DNA of 16,831 nt from JBFWVD01 sp050246915 (GCA_050246915.1 JBFWVD010000096.1:1-16831); one strand, 5' to 3'; numbered from the stretch's first letter, positions 1 through 7,910 are shown. The notes: generated by a model not told the origin, from the sequence alone. Translations and numbers: made by a program.

Positions 1-881
1 GCGCCGCTCTCGGCCGCCAACGCCAGCAGCAAGTCCATCGCGCCAGGCTCTTCGGGGTTGGGGAACGCCACCGTCGGGAAGTCCGGATCGGGATCGGCCT
101 GCTGAGCGACGAGCACCGGCGCAGGGAAGCCGGCGGCGGCGAACGCCGCCAGGAGCGTCTCGCGCCCCACCCCGTGCATGGCCGTGTAGGCAACGTTCAC
201 GTCAACTGCGTCGGGCACGAACCGTTGGGCCACAACGGCTTGGCAATAGTCCTCGACGATGGCATGGTCGAGTCGTTCGATGAGCGGATCGTCGGTCGGT
301 GCCAGCTGCAACGTCCGCACCGAAGCGACGGCGTCGATGCGATGGGCGATCTCGATGTCATGTGGCGGCACGATCTGTGCACCGTCACCGAGGTACACCT
401 TGTATCCATTGTCGGCCGGCGGGTTGTGCGATGCGGTCACCATGACACCAGCTGCGCAATTCAAATTGCGCGTCGCGAAGGCCAGCACCGGGGTCGGCAT
501 CGAGAACGGCAGCACCAGTGCCCGGATGCCGGCGCCAGCCACCACCATCGCCGTGTCCATCGCGAACACGTCGGAGTTGTGGCGAGCATCGCAGCCGATG
601 ACAACGCCACGGGTCGCCACATCGGGAACCGTGTCGAGCAGATAGCGCACCACACCAGCCGCGGCGCGCAGCACCGTCACCCGGTTCATGCCCATGGGTC
701 CTGCTTCGATCGGCCCGCGCAGACCCGCGGTGCCGAACTGCAGACGTCCCGAGAAGCGCTGCACCAGATCCGGTGAACGCTGCTCGATGAGCGCCGCCAG
801 TTCGGCACGGGTCACCGGATCGGGATCGTCGTCCAACCAGTCACGGGCAGCAGCGATGATCTGCGCGGGAACGGCGCCCAT
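1..881 (-). CDS. Phospho-sugar mutase (alpha-D-phosphohexomutase superfamily), 3' part missing
   Basis: Cytosolic enzyme expected to move phosphate between C1 and C6 (or C5) of a sugar phosphate through a phosphoserine. Visible: 293 residues from ATG at 881. FGTAGLRG lies at residues 49-56, the catalytic loop TASHNP at 149-154 with phosphoserine S151, then the PDPDFPT...PNPEEPG stretch that precedes the metal loop. The family is usually about 540-560 residues, so the metal-binding loop and the C-terminal sugar and phosphate domains lie outside the window. The start is fixed by AGGAGG at 892-887, five bases upstream, and the kinase stop TGA abuts the ATG. The FGTAGLRG form matches the PmmB/PgcA-type branch. 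Phosphopentomutase, phosphoglucomutase or phosphomannomutase activity cannot be told apart from sequence; the adjacent adenosine kinase-like gene favours a nucleoside or pentose role (inference). Confidence 0.93.
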   Translation of the reverse strand, partial: MGAVPAQIIAAARDWLDDDPDPVTRAELAALIEQRSPDLVQRFSGRLQFGTAGLRGPIEAGPMGMNRVTVLRAAAGVVRYLLDTVPDVATRGVVIGCDARHNSDVFAMDTAMVVAGAGIRALVLPFSMPTPVLAFATRNLNCAAGVMVTASHNPPADNGYKVYLGDGAQIVPPHDIEIAHRIDAVASVRTLQLAPTDDPLIERLDHAIVEDYCQAVVAQRFVPDAVDVNVAYTAMHGVGRETLLAAFAAAGFPAPVLVAQQADPDPDFPTVAFPNPEEPGAMDLLLALAAESG

Positions 882-1865
882 TCATCCCTCCTGGGAGAGC
901 TTGCTCAATGAGACCAAGGGTCGTGCGCCGACGTGACTGATCACCTCGGCTGCAGCTATCGAGGCCAGCCGGCCGCAGTCCGCCAAGGCCAGTCCTTGCG
1001 TGTACCCGTACAGGAAGCCCGACGCATAGAGATCACCGGCGCCGGTGGTGTCGAGCACTTCCTTGACCGGCTCGACGGGAACCTCGATGACCCCGTCGCG
1101 CGTCACGATGGCCGATCCCTTCGACCCGAGCGTGATGGCGGCGACATCGCAGTGGTGCACCACAGCGGCGAATGCCTGCTCGACGTGCTCCACGCCGTAG
1201 AGCGCACAGATCTCGGGTTCGTTGGCGAACAACAGGTCGACGTCGTTCTCGACGAGGTCCATGAACGCCGCGTGATGACGATGCACGCAGAACGAGTCGG
1301 ACAATGTCAGCGACACCGTCCCGCCGGCTTTGTGGGCCAGCTTTGCGGCTTTGCGATAGGCGGCCATGGCCTCGGGCCGATCCCACAGATAGCCCTCCAT
1401 ATAGAGGACCTTGGCGTCAGCCACCAAGCGATCGTCGACGTCATCGGGACCGAGCAACTCGCTCACACCCAGGTAGGTGTTCATGGTGCGTTCGGCGTCG
1501 GGGGTGACGATGATGAGGCAGCGTCCCGTGGGCACTCCCAGCTGCGACAGCGGCTGGCGATAGGCCACGCCGACGGCCCGCAGATCGTGGGCGAACACCT
1601 CACCGAGCTGATCGTCGGCCACCTTGCCGATGTAGGCAGCTCGACCACCGAAGCTGGCCACGCCACACATCGTGTTGGCCGCCGAACCGCCGCTCATCTC
1701 GACACCCGAGCCCATCGCGCCGTACAAGGTGATGGCCCGATCGGTGTCGATCAGCGTCATCGCGCCCTTTTCCAAGGTGTTCGCGCCGATGAAGGCATCG
1801 TCCTGATGGGCGATGACGTCGACCAGGGCGTTTCCGATCCCGACGACGTCGAAGGATTTGTCCAC
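882..1865 (-). CDS. PfkB-family kinase, adenosine kinase-like
   Basis: Predicted to phosphorylate adenosine (or a related nucleoside or sugar) with ATP in the cytosol. The 327 residues open with the PfkB N-terminal pattern VVGIGNALVDV, carry the substrate-side motif SGGSAANT at 58-65, and end with the PfkB signature DTTGAGD at 272-278, whose D278 is the catalytic base. The whole sequence, including GKVADDQLGEVF, TPDAERTMNTYLG and the ending SIAAAEVISHVGARP, follows the bacterial PfkB proteins usually annotated adenosine kinase. The start is GTG at 1865 with no clear Shine-Dalgarno; a TANNNT hexamer lies six bases upstream, which suggests a leaderless message. The last codons contain the ribosome binding site of the following mutase. 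Adenosine specificity rests on family resemblance only; ribokinase-like activity is the alternative. Confidence 0.92.
   Translation of the reverse strand: MDKSFDVVGIGNALVDVIAHQDDAFIGANTLEKGAMTLIDTDRAITLYGAMGSGVEMSGGSAANTMCGVASFGGRAAYIGKVADDQLGEVFAHDLRAVGVAYRQPLSQLGVPTGRCLIIVTPDAERTMNTYLGVSELLGPDDVDDRLVADAKVLYMEGYLWDRPEAMAAYRKAAKLAHKAGGTVSLTLSDSFCVHRHHAAFMDLVENDVDLLFANEPEICALYGVEHVEQAFAAVVHHCDVAAITLGSKGSAIVTRDGVIEVPVEPVKEVLDTTGAGDLYASGFLYGYTQGLALADCGRLASIAAAEVISHVGARPLVSLSKLSQEG
887..892 (-). promoter_or_regulatory. Shine-Dalgarno of the mutase inside the kinase 3' end
   Basis: AGGAGG on the minus strand is encoded by the CAG-GAG-GGA codons that end the kinase. It is followed by GATGAATG, where TGA stops the kinase and ATG starts the mutase with no bases between them. 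Spacing to the ATG is five bases. This decides the mutase start and indicates termination-reinitiation coupling. Confidence 0.85.
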
Positions 1866-1871
1866 GACCCC

Positions 1872-1901
1872 ACGGTACTTCCCACGATGGACGCGTGTCC
1901 C
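1872..1901 (-). promoter_or_regulatory. Candidate leaderless promoter of the adenosine kinase-like gene
   Basis: On the minus strand TACCGT (1877-1872) fits the actinobacterial -10 pattern TANNNT. It ends six bases before the GTG start, so transcription would begin at or next to the start codon. GGGACA (1901-1896), 18 bases upstream, shares four of six positions with TTGACA. The gene has no Shine-Dalgarno, which is consistent with this. Inferred from pattern only. Confidence 0.4.
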
Positions 1902-1951
1902 ACCTCGCCCCCTGGGCGGTTCAGCGGCGCGGTCACGAGCGCATCGGTCAG

Positions 1952-1957
1952 TAGCGT
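1952..1957 (+). promoter_or_regulatory. Candidate -10 box of pepN
   Basis: TAGCGT matches TANNNT and ends eight bases before the GTG start of the aminopeptidase, which also lacks a Shine-Dalgarno. No convincing -35 element is seen. The 100-bp interval 1866-1965 is the divergent promoter region of the kinase and the aminopeptidase. Confidence 0.3.
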
Positions 1958-1965
1958 GCAGTCCC

Positions 1966-4476
1966 GTGGACGACCCTTATCGACTTCCTCATACCGCGCT
2001 CCCCAGTCGCTATGAGCTCCACATCACACCTGATCTCGCAGCGGCGACGTTCACCGGCACCGTGGTGATCCATCTCGATCTCATGGGCACCACCCGCTCA
2101 CTGGTCTGCAACGCCATCGAGCTCGAGGTGTTCAGCGCGTCGATGGACGGTGTGCCGGTGGAGTCCATCGCCCTCGATCCCGCCACCGAACGGGTGACGT
2201 TCACGCTGGCCGACGCGGCCGCGCCCGGGCCCCATCAGCTCGTGGTGGCGTTCTCGGGCATCCTCAACGACAAGTTGCGTGGCTTCTACCGCTCGACATG
2301 GACGGACGACAGCGGCCGCGAGCACGTGCTCGGCACCACCCAGATGCAATCCACCGACGCCCGACGGGCCTTTCCCTGTTGGGACGAGCCGGAGTTCAAA
2401 GCGGTGTTCGCCATCTCCCTCACCATCGATGAGGGACTCGAGGCAATCTCCAACAGCCCCGAGGTGAGCCGCATCGCCAGCGGTGACGGAAAGGTGACGA
2501 TCGCGTTCGGCGACACGATGGCCATGAGCACCTATCTCGTGGCGTGGGTGGTGGGCGAACTCGAGATGAGCGACACGGTCGACGTGGGTGGCATCCCGCT
2601 GCGCCTGGTGCACGTGCCCGGAAAGGGACACCTCACCGCGTTCGGTCTCGATTGCGCGGCGGCTGGTCTGCGTTGGTTCCAGGAGTACTACGCAATTCCC
2701 TATCCCGGGGAGAAGGTCGATCTCGTCGCGCTCCCCGACTTCGCCGCCGGAGCGATGGAGAACCTGGGCTGCATCACCTTTCGCGAGTCGCTGCTGCTGG
2801 TCGACCCCGAGGTCGCCACCCACACCGACCTGGAGTTGGTGGCCGACGTGGTCCTGCACGAGCTCGCCCACATGTGGTTCGGTGATCTCGTCACCATGCG
2901 TTGGTGGAACGGCATCTGGCTGAACGAGGCCTTCGCGACGTTCATGGAGATCGCTGCTGTCGACGCCTACAAGCCCGACTGGAAGCGATGGGATCTGTTC
3001 AACCTCGAGCGCGGGTTGGCGTTCGAGGTGGACGCGCTGGCCGCGACCCGTCCGGTCGAGTTCGATGTGGTCTCTCCCGACGATGCCAGCGGCATGTTCG
3101 ATGTCCTGACCTATCAAAAGGGTGGGGCGTTGCTACGCATGGCCGAGCAGTACCTGCAGCCCGAGCGGTTCCGGGCCGGTGTCAACCGCTATCTGCGCGA
3201 CCACGCCTATGGCTCGACCGAGACCAGCGATCTGTGGGATGCGCTCGAGGCCGAGACGGGTGAGCCGGTGCGGCGGGTCATGGACTCGTGGATCTGGCAA
3301 GGGGGACATCCCTTGGTGTCCGCGCATCTGGACGGCCAGCAACTGCTGCTCGAACAGCGTCGATTCCGCTACGACGGTGCTGATGACGCCTCGACGTGGG
3401 CGGTGCCGCTCATCGTGCGCAATGGCAACGAGGAGCTGCGTCATCTGCTCGATGGGCCGACGAAGCTGACGCTTCCGAACCCCACGGCCCCCGTGATCGT
3501 GAACGCTGGGGGCTACGGCTTCTACCGTGTGCACTACAGCGAGGATCTGTTGAACCGGCTCGAAGGCCCGGCGCTGCGTTCGCTCACCCCGGCAGAGCGT
3601 TACGGCCTCGTTGACGACGCATGGAACGGCGTCATCGCCGGCGACCGGGAGGCCGACTGGTTCTGCTCGTTCGCACGGCGATTCGTCGACGATGCCGATC
3701 TGGCGCTATGGCGCCTGCTGTCCACGGCGTTCGCCACGCTCGATCGTTCGGTCGACGACGGCCAGCGCCCGGCGTTGGCCAGCTACGTGCGGGCCATGGT
3801 CGCTCCCGTGCTGGGTCGTGTCGGACGCACACCGTCCGAGAGCGACGACGACGTCACCAGCGAGCTGCGCGGCGTGTTGCTGCGCACGGCGGCTGTTCTC
3901 GGCGACGATCAGATGGCCATCGACATCTGCCGTGACGCCATCGGCGATCTGCTGGCCGATCGGTCCATCAATGCGGCCTTGGGCGCCGCGGCGGTGTCGG
4001 TCATGGCCAACCTCGGCGACGCCGATCTGCATCGCCGCTATGTGCAGCGCTTCAACGATGCCCGAACGCCGCAAGAGATGTTGCGCTTCCTCTATGCCCT
4101 GGCCGAGTTCCCCGGACGCAGCGAACTCGAGGGCACCATCGCACTGGCCCTGAGCCCCAAGGTGAAGAGCCAGAACGCTCCGTATCTCATCGGTCGTTGC
4201 ATGAGCAACCGGCGCTGGGGTCAGCTGGCGTGGGATGCCATGGCGGCCGACTGGGGCACGCTGGTGGAGCGCTTCCCCGGGCCGAGCATCCCCCGCATGA
4301 TCGAAGGGGTGCGGGCGCTCACCGAGCCTGCTCAGGTGGCCGCGGTGCAGGCGTTCTTCGCGGAGCACCCCGTGCCCCAGGCGCAGAACACCGTGGGGCA
4401 GCATCTCGAGCGTCAGGCCATCAATGCGCAACTGCGGTTGCGCGTCATGCGATCGCTGACCTCTCTGACGTCGTGA
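1966..4476 (+). CDS. pepN: Aminopeptidase N, M1 zinc metallopeptidase
   Basis: Removes N-terminal amino acids from peptides; cytosolic, since no signal peptide is seen. With the GTG start at 1966 the product is 836 residues. The exopeptidase motif GAMEN is at 262-266, the zinc motif HELAH at 298-302 with the third ligand E321 in NEAF (HEXXH-X18-E), and the transition-state tyrosine of the TYQKGG motif is Y383. The C-terminal half (about 500-836) is the helical ERAP1-like domain. An open frame reaches back to 1813, but those 51 codons overlap the divergent kinase gene and resemble no M1 N terminus, whereas DPYRLPHTALPSRYEL is the expected domain beginning. The stop overlaps the next gene's GTG by four bases. 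Family assignment is certain; peptide preference is unknown. Confidence 0.96.
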   Translation: MDDPYRLPHTALPSRYELHITPDLAAATFTGTVVIHLDLMGTTRSLVCNAIELEVFSASMDGVPVESIALDPATERVTFTLADAAAPGPHQLVVAFSGILNDKLRGFYRSTWTDDSGREHVLGTTQMQSTDARRAFPCWDEPEFKAVFAISLTIDEGLEAISNSPEVSRIASGDGKVTIAFGDTMAMSTYLVAWVVGELEMSDTVDVGGIPLRLVHVPGKGHLTAFGLDCAAAGLRWFQEYYAIPYPGEKVDLVALPDFAAGAMENLGCITFRESLLLVDPEVATHTDLELVADVVLHELAHMWFGDLVTMRWWNGIWLNEAFATFMEIAAVDAYKPDWKRWDLFNLERGLAFEVDALAATRPVEFDVVSPDDASGMFDVLTYQKGGALLRMAEQYLQPERFRAGVNRYLRDHAYGSTETSDLWDALEAETGEPVRRVMDSWIWQGGHPLVSAHLDGQQLLLEQRRFRYDGADDASTWAVPLIVRNGNEELRHLLDGPTKLTLPNPTAPVIVNAGGYGFYRVHYSEDLLNRLEGPALRSLTPAERYGLVDDAWNGVIAGDREADWFCSFARRFVDDADLALWRLLSTAFATLDRSVDDGQRPALASYVRAMVAPVLGRVGRTPSESDDDVTSELRGVLLRTAAVLGDDQMAIDICRDAIGDLLADRSINAALGAAAVSVMANLGDADLHRRYVQRFNDARTPQEMLRFLYALAEFPGRSELEGTIALALSPKVKSQNAPYLIGRCMSNRRWGQLAWDAMAADWGTLVERFPGPSIPRMIEGVRALTEPAQVAAVQAFFAEHPVPQAQNTVGQHLERQAINAQLRLRVMRSLTSLTS

Positions 4477-5660
4477 CGGTGCTGACGAGCCGAGCGCCAC
4501 GAGGGCCCCACGTCGAGGTGTTCGCCGTCTCCGACGAGCGCGCCCAGCTCGTGTGGCGCTCGCTGAGCCCAGGCCGTCACGAGCTCAGCATCGGCTCGGG
4601 TTCGACCGCGTTCGAGGTGTCAATGTTGCTTGACGCACGGCGGTCGATCGGGGCCATCACCTTCGACGGCCTCATGCCGGGGAGCCGCTACGTCGTGCGC
4701 CTCGATGGGTTGGTCGTGGGTGAGGTGCGGACGCTGGTTCCACCTCCGGGGCCAGCGCGTCATCGCATCGCCACGATCAGCGATCTCCACATCGGGGAGC
4801 GGAACTTCGGACATCTGCCCCGCATCCGTGACGGTGAGGGCGAGCTGCACAGCATTACGTGTGTACGCGCCGCACTGGCCGAGATCACGGCGTGGGGTGC
4901 CGACGTGCTGTTGATCAAGGGTGATCTCACCCACCACAACCGACGTTCGCAATACCAGCAGCTGGCCGAACTGCTCGCTGCGGTGCCGATCCCTGTGGCG
5001 GCCATCCCCGGCAACCATGACGGGGGCAACCACCGCAGCGACGGGGCTGGGGCTGGGGCCATGTCGATGTTGCGTGATCACGGCGTTCTGGTCGTCGACG
5101 ACGCCGACGTGATCGAGTTGCCGGGCGTGACCGTGGTGGCGGCCAACACCATGCGCCATGGCCGCTCGACTGGATCGCTCGATCATCTACCGGCCATCGT
5201 GCGCGCCGTGGATCGGCCCGAGCCGGTGCTGCTGGCCATCCACCATCAGCTCATGCCGTGGCTCACCTATTGGCCACCGGGAATGGTCGGGCTCAACGCT
5301 CATCGCCTGTTGCGTGAGGTGCACGCCGTGAACCCGAGGATGCTCATCACCGGTGGCCACACCCATCGCCATCGACGCTGGCAATGGCGTTCGGTGATGA
5401 TCACCGAGGTCGGATCGCCGAAGGACCATCCCGGGACATGGGCGGGTTACGTCGTCCACGACGGCGGGATCCAGCAGAGCGTGTACCGGGTGGCCGATCC
5501 ATTGGCGATGGCGTGGACCGAGCGAACCGCCGACACGGTGCTGGGGATGTGGGGCCGCTGGAGCCCTGGCGAGCTCGACGATCGCTGCTTCTCCCACACG
5601 TGGCCCGCTCCTCTGAGCCGGGGAAGCGGAGCGGACCCGGCGAAGCAGACGCCCACCTGA
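4473..5660 (+). CDS. Calcineurin-like metallophosphoesterase with N-terminal beta-sandwich-like domain
   Basis: Predicted two-metal phosphoesterase of 395 residues. All family motifs are present: DLH at 104-106, GDLTH with D151, GNHD with N181 and H182, and GHTH with H296 and H298. Residues about 8-90 precede the catalytic domain and look like a small beta-sandwich of the kind in front of purple acid phosphatase-type enzymes (inference). No signal peptide or membrane segment is seen, and the substrate is unknown. GTG at 4473 overlaps the pepN stop (GTGA), so translation is probably coupled; a second GTG at 4479 is possible. The last 15 codons and the stop codon are supplied by a 44-bp tandem repeat, so the native C terminus has probably been replaced or extended. 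Confidence 0.9.
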   Translation: MTVLTSRAPRGPHVEVFAVSDERAQLVWRSLSPGRHELSIGSGSTAFEVSMLLDARRSIGAITFDGLMPGSRYVVRLDGLVVGEVRTLVPPPGPARHRIATISDLHIGERNFGHLPRIRDGEGELHSITCVRAALAEITAWGADVLLIKGDLTHHNRRSQYQQLAELLAAVPIPVAAIPGNHDGGNHRSDGAGAGAMSMLRDHGVLVVDDADVIELPGVTVVAANTMRHGRSTGSLDHLPAIVRAVDRPEPVLLAIHHQLMPWLTYWPPGMVGLNAHRLLREVHAVNPRMLITGGHTHRHRRWQWRSVMITEVGSPKDHPGTWAGYVVHDGGIQQSVYRVADPLAMAWTERTADTVLGMWGRWSPGELDDRCFSHTWPAPLSRGSGADPAKQTPT

Positions 5661-5782
5661 GCCGGGAAAGCGGTGCGGACCCGGCGAAGCAGACGCCCAC
5701 CTGAGCCGGGAAAGCGGAGCGGACCCGGCGAAGAAGACGCCCACCTGAGCCGGGAAAGCGGAGCGGACCCGGCGAAGAAGAC
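5613..5782. repeat. 44-bp tandem repeat, about 3.9 copies
   Basis: Units begin at 5613, 5657, 5701 and 5745, each opening with CTGAGCCGGG. Copy 4 loses identity after 38 bases. Differences are few: G for A at unit position 11 in copy 1, T for A at position 18 in copy 2, and C for A at position 34 in copies 1 and 2. Each unit contains GCCGGG (positions 5-10) and CCCGGC (24-29), able to pair around a 13-base loop. The array starts inside the phosphoesterase gene and fills most of the gap before the histidine kinase. Because 44 is not a multiple of three, the TGA in each unit falls in a rotating frame. Confidence 0.95.
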
Positions 5783-5786
5783 ACGG

Positions 5787-5796
5787 GGGTTAACCC
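5787..5796. other. 10-bp perfect palindrome GGGTTAACCC
   Basis: It lies just after the repeat array, 62 bases before the histidine kinase start. It could be an operator or chance; there is no second copy nearby. Confidence 0.3.
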
Positions 5797-5845
5797 GACA
5801 TCCGAGACGCCAGCGCACCGGATCGATCCGGCGACGCGCGATCCT

Positions 5846-5851
5846 TACCGT
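5846..5851 (+). promoter_or_regulatory. Candidate -10 box of the histidine kinase gene (leaderless)
   Basis: TACCGT fits TANNNT and ends seven bases before the ATG at 5859. No Shine-Dalgarno precedes the ATG. The same hexamer stands at nearly the same distance from the kinase start at 1865. No recognisable -35 element. Confidence 0.4.
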
Positions 5852-5858
5852 CGACCTC

Positions 5859-7163
5859 ATGGAAGCACTCCTTCATCCAACTGTTCACACCGAGACCGAG
5901 CAGCCGCTGCTGCGTCGCTGGTGGATGCGTTGGGCGTCACCGCGCACCTGGTCCGAGACGCTCCACTGCTTGCTCGGTCTCCCGGTGGGCATCGTCACGT
6001 TCACCGTGATGGTCACGTTGTGGTCGGTAGCGCTCAGCACCGTCATCATCTACGTGGGCGTCGTGCTCATCTGGGTCACAGTGGCCGTTGCCAGCACCAT
6101 GGCGTCGTTCGAGCGGGCACGGGCCCACACGCTGTTGGGCACCCGCATCGCCGAGCCTCCGCCTCGCGTGTGGCAGAACGGGTGGTGGCTTAAGACATGG
6201 GGAGTGTTGCGCGAGGCCCGCACCTGGCGCGAGACCCTCTACCACCTCGTCATGTTGCCGTGGGGCGTCATCGTGTTCTCGATCGCCGTCGCGGTGTGGT
6301 CGGCGGCGCTCGGGTCGCTCACCATCGCCACCTGGTGGTGGGCGACCGATGACAGCAACATCACCTGGGCTGGCTCCGGGCTCAACAACAACTGGGGTGT
6401 GGCGCTCATCACCGCCCTCGGCATTCCGCTCACCCTCCTGGCCCCGTTCATCATCCGCGCGATGAGTGTGGTGAGCAGTGCGTTGGCCACGGCGTTGCTC
6501 GGCCCGAGCCGGCGTGAACTCGAAAGCAGGGCGGTGGTCGCTACTCGGCAGCGCGATCAGGCAAGCGATGTTGCCAACAGCGATCTGCGCCGCATCGAGC
6601 GCGATCTGCACGATGGGGTGCAAGCACAACTGGTGTCGCTGGCCATGTCGCTCGGCCAGGCGCGCGATCGCATCGAGCACGGAGATGGTGATGCCGCGAC
6701 GCTGGTGGTGGAAGCACACGAACAGGCCAAGGGCGTGTTGGCCGAAGTGCGGGCGTTGGCCCGTGGCATCATGCCGCCGGTGTTGGTGGACCGCGGTCTC
6801 GGGGCAGCATTGACGTCTCTTGCTGCTCGATGCCCGATCCCGGTCGACCTCGACCTCGCCGATGATCTCGGGGATGAACCACGACCAGCAGCCGCCATCG
6901 AGGCCGCCGCGTACTTCGTGGCCGCCGAGGGAATCACCAATGCGGCCAAGCACTCCGGGGCTCACCGAGTGTTGGTGACCGCGCGGCGTTTCGGCGAACG
7001 AGTCGAGTTGACGGTGCGAGATGATGGGAACGGTGGCGCGATGGTCGTTCCCGGCGGCGGCCTGGCGGGCCTCGCCGAACGCGTCGAATCGGTTGGGGGC
7101 GTGCTGAGCGTCATCAGCGATGCGCAGGGCACATCGATCCGCGCCGTCATGCCGCGAGACTGA
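5859..7163 (+). CDS. Membrane sensor histidine kinase, PF13796 sensor plus HisKA_3/HATPase
   Basis: Sensor of a two-component system, 434 residues. Residues about 25-85 and 120-210 contain the membrane segments, followed by a coiled linker and the dimerisation helix RRIERDLHDGVQ with phospho-accepting H251. The ATPase domain shows the N box EGITNAAKHSG with N361 and the G box DDGNGG at 388-393. The sensor region is duplicated: RTWSETLHCLLGLPVGIVTF near residue 33 and RTWRETLYHLVMLPWGVIVF near 120 align without gaps. ATG at 5859 is chosen because the sensor domain begins just after it; the open frame extends further upstream only through the 44-bp repeats. The response regulator follows after ten bases. 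The signal is unknown; this sensor class is often linked to envelope stress (family knowledge). Confidence 0.93.
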   Translation: MEALLHPTVHTETEQPLLRRWWMRWASPRTWSETLHCLLGLPVGIVTFTVMVTLWSVALSTVIIYVGVVLIWVTVAVASTMASFERARAHTLLGTRIAEPPPRVWQNGWWLKTWGVLREARTWRETLYHLVMLPWGVIVFSIAVAVWSAALGSLTIATWWWATDDSNITWAGSGLNNNWGVALITALGIPLTLLAPFIIRAMSVVSSALATALLGPSRRELESRAVVATRQRDQASDVANSDLRRIERDLHDGVQAQLVSLAMSLGQARDRIEHGDGDAATLVVEAHEQAKGVLAEVRALARGIMPPVLVDRGLGAALTSLAARCPIPVDLDLADDLGDEPRPAAAIEAAAYFVAAEGITNAAKHSGAHRVLVTARRFGERVELTVRDDGNGGAMVVPGGGLAGLAERVESVGGVLSVISDAQGTSIRAVMPRD

Positions 7164-7173
7164 GGGCGTGACC

Positions 7174-7860
7174 ATGGACCCGTCGTCGCCCGGCGTTGAC
7201 CCGCAGAAGCCCCTGCGGGTGACGGTGGTTGACGACTCGGTCCTGCTGCGCGATGGGTTGTGCCGCATGCTCACCGACTACGAGTTCGAGATCGTGGGGG
7301 CCTTCGGCGATGGGTCGGAGCTCGAAGCCCACGTGGCGAGCGAACATCCCGATGTGCTCGTGCTCGATGTGCGCTTGCCACCGACACAGCGCGATGAGGG
7401 CGTGCGCCATGCCATCGCACTTCGAGGGCGCTGGCCCGCGCTGCCCATCATGCTGTTGTCGCAGTATGTCGAGGAGCAGTACGCATCGGAGCTCCTCGCC
7501 ACCGGGAGCCAAGGGCTCGGCTATCTGCTCAAGGACCGCGTCGCGGATGTGCGTGAGTTCGTCGATGCACTGCGACGTGTGGCGACCGGCGGTCACGTGT
7601 TCGATCCCGACGTGATCACCCAGCTGTTCGCGCGACGCCGCCGGACACCGATCGAGGAGCTGACGCCACGCGAGCGAGAAGTGCTGTCGCTCATGGCCCA
7701 AGGTCGCTCGAACACCGCCATCGCCGCGCAGCTGGTGGTGAGCGACGGCGCGATCGAAAAGCACGTGTCGCGCATATTCACCAAGCTCGCTCTCGCCGAC
7801 AACGGGACCGACCATCGCCGAGTGCTGGCCGTGCTCGAGTGGCTCACCACCACGTCATGA
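7174..7860 (+). CDS. NarL/LuxR-family response regulator
   Basis: Cytosolic DNA-binding partner of the preceding kinase, 228 residues. The receiver domain occupies about 14-135: acidic pair D20-D21, phospho-accepting D65 in VLDVRLP, and conserved K120 in YLLKDR. The LuxR-type helix-turn-helix occupies about 165-212 (LTPREREVLSLMAQGRSN, then AIEKHVSRIFTKL). ATG at 7174 is preferred because GAGGG at 7162-7166 gives a seven-base spacing; GTG at 7168 is an alternative. The gene starts ten bases after the kinase stop, so the two form one operon and almost certainly one phosphorelay. Target genes cannot be read from the sequence. Confidence 0.94.
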   Translation: MDPSSPGVDPQKPLRVTVVDDSVLLRDGLCRMLTDYEFEIVGAFGDGSELEAHVASEHPDVLVLDVRLPPTQRDEGVRHAIALRGRWPALPIMLLSQYVEEQYASELLATGSQGLGYLLKDRVADVREFVDALRRVATGGHVFDPDVITQLFARRRRTPIEELTPREREVLSLMAQGRSNTAIAAQLVVSDGAIEKHVSRIFTKLALADNGTDHRRVLAVLEWLTTTS

Positions 7861-7894
7861 GCCACAAGAGCGGGGGTGTAACGAAGTATCGGTG

Positions 7895-7910
7895 CGACCG
7901 AGATCGGTCG
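7895..7910. other. Short hairpin CGACCG-AGAT-CGGTCG after the response regulator
   Basis: Six perfect base pairs close a tetraloop 34 bases after the response regulator stop. No run of T follows, so it is at best a weak terminator; it could equally be an operator half-pair. It lies in the 173-bp convergent gap between the regulator and ligA. Confidence 0.3.

Noticed and set aside
933..2015. 360-codon open frame on the plus strand opposite the adenosine kinase-like gene
   Set aside because: Antisense shadow; it also runs through the divergent promoter region and the pepN start.
5613..5782. Possible CRISPR array
   Set aside because: The 44-bp units are directly abutting, with no unique spacers and no cas genes; it is a plain tandem repeat.
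5673..5858. N-terminal extension of the histidine kinase through the repeats
   Set aside because: The extra codons are produced by the repeat array in one frame, and the sensor domain begins just after ATG 5859.
5937..7274. 445-codon open frame on the minus strand opposite the histidine kinase
   Set aside because: Shadow of the kinase in GC-rich DNA; composition dominated by R, H, G and D, with no recognisable motif.
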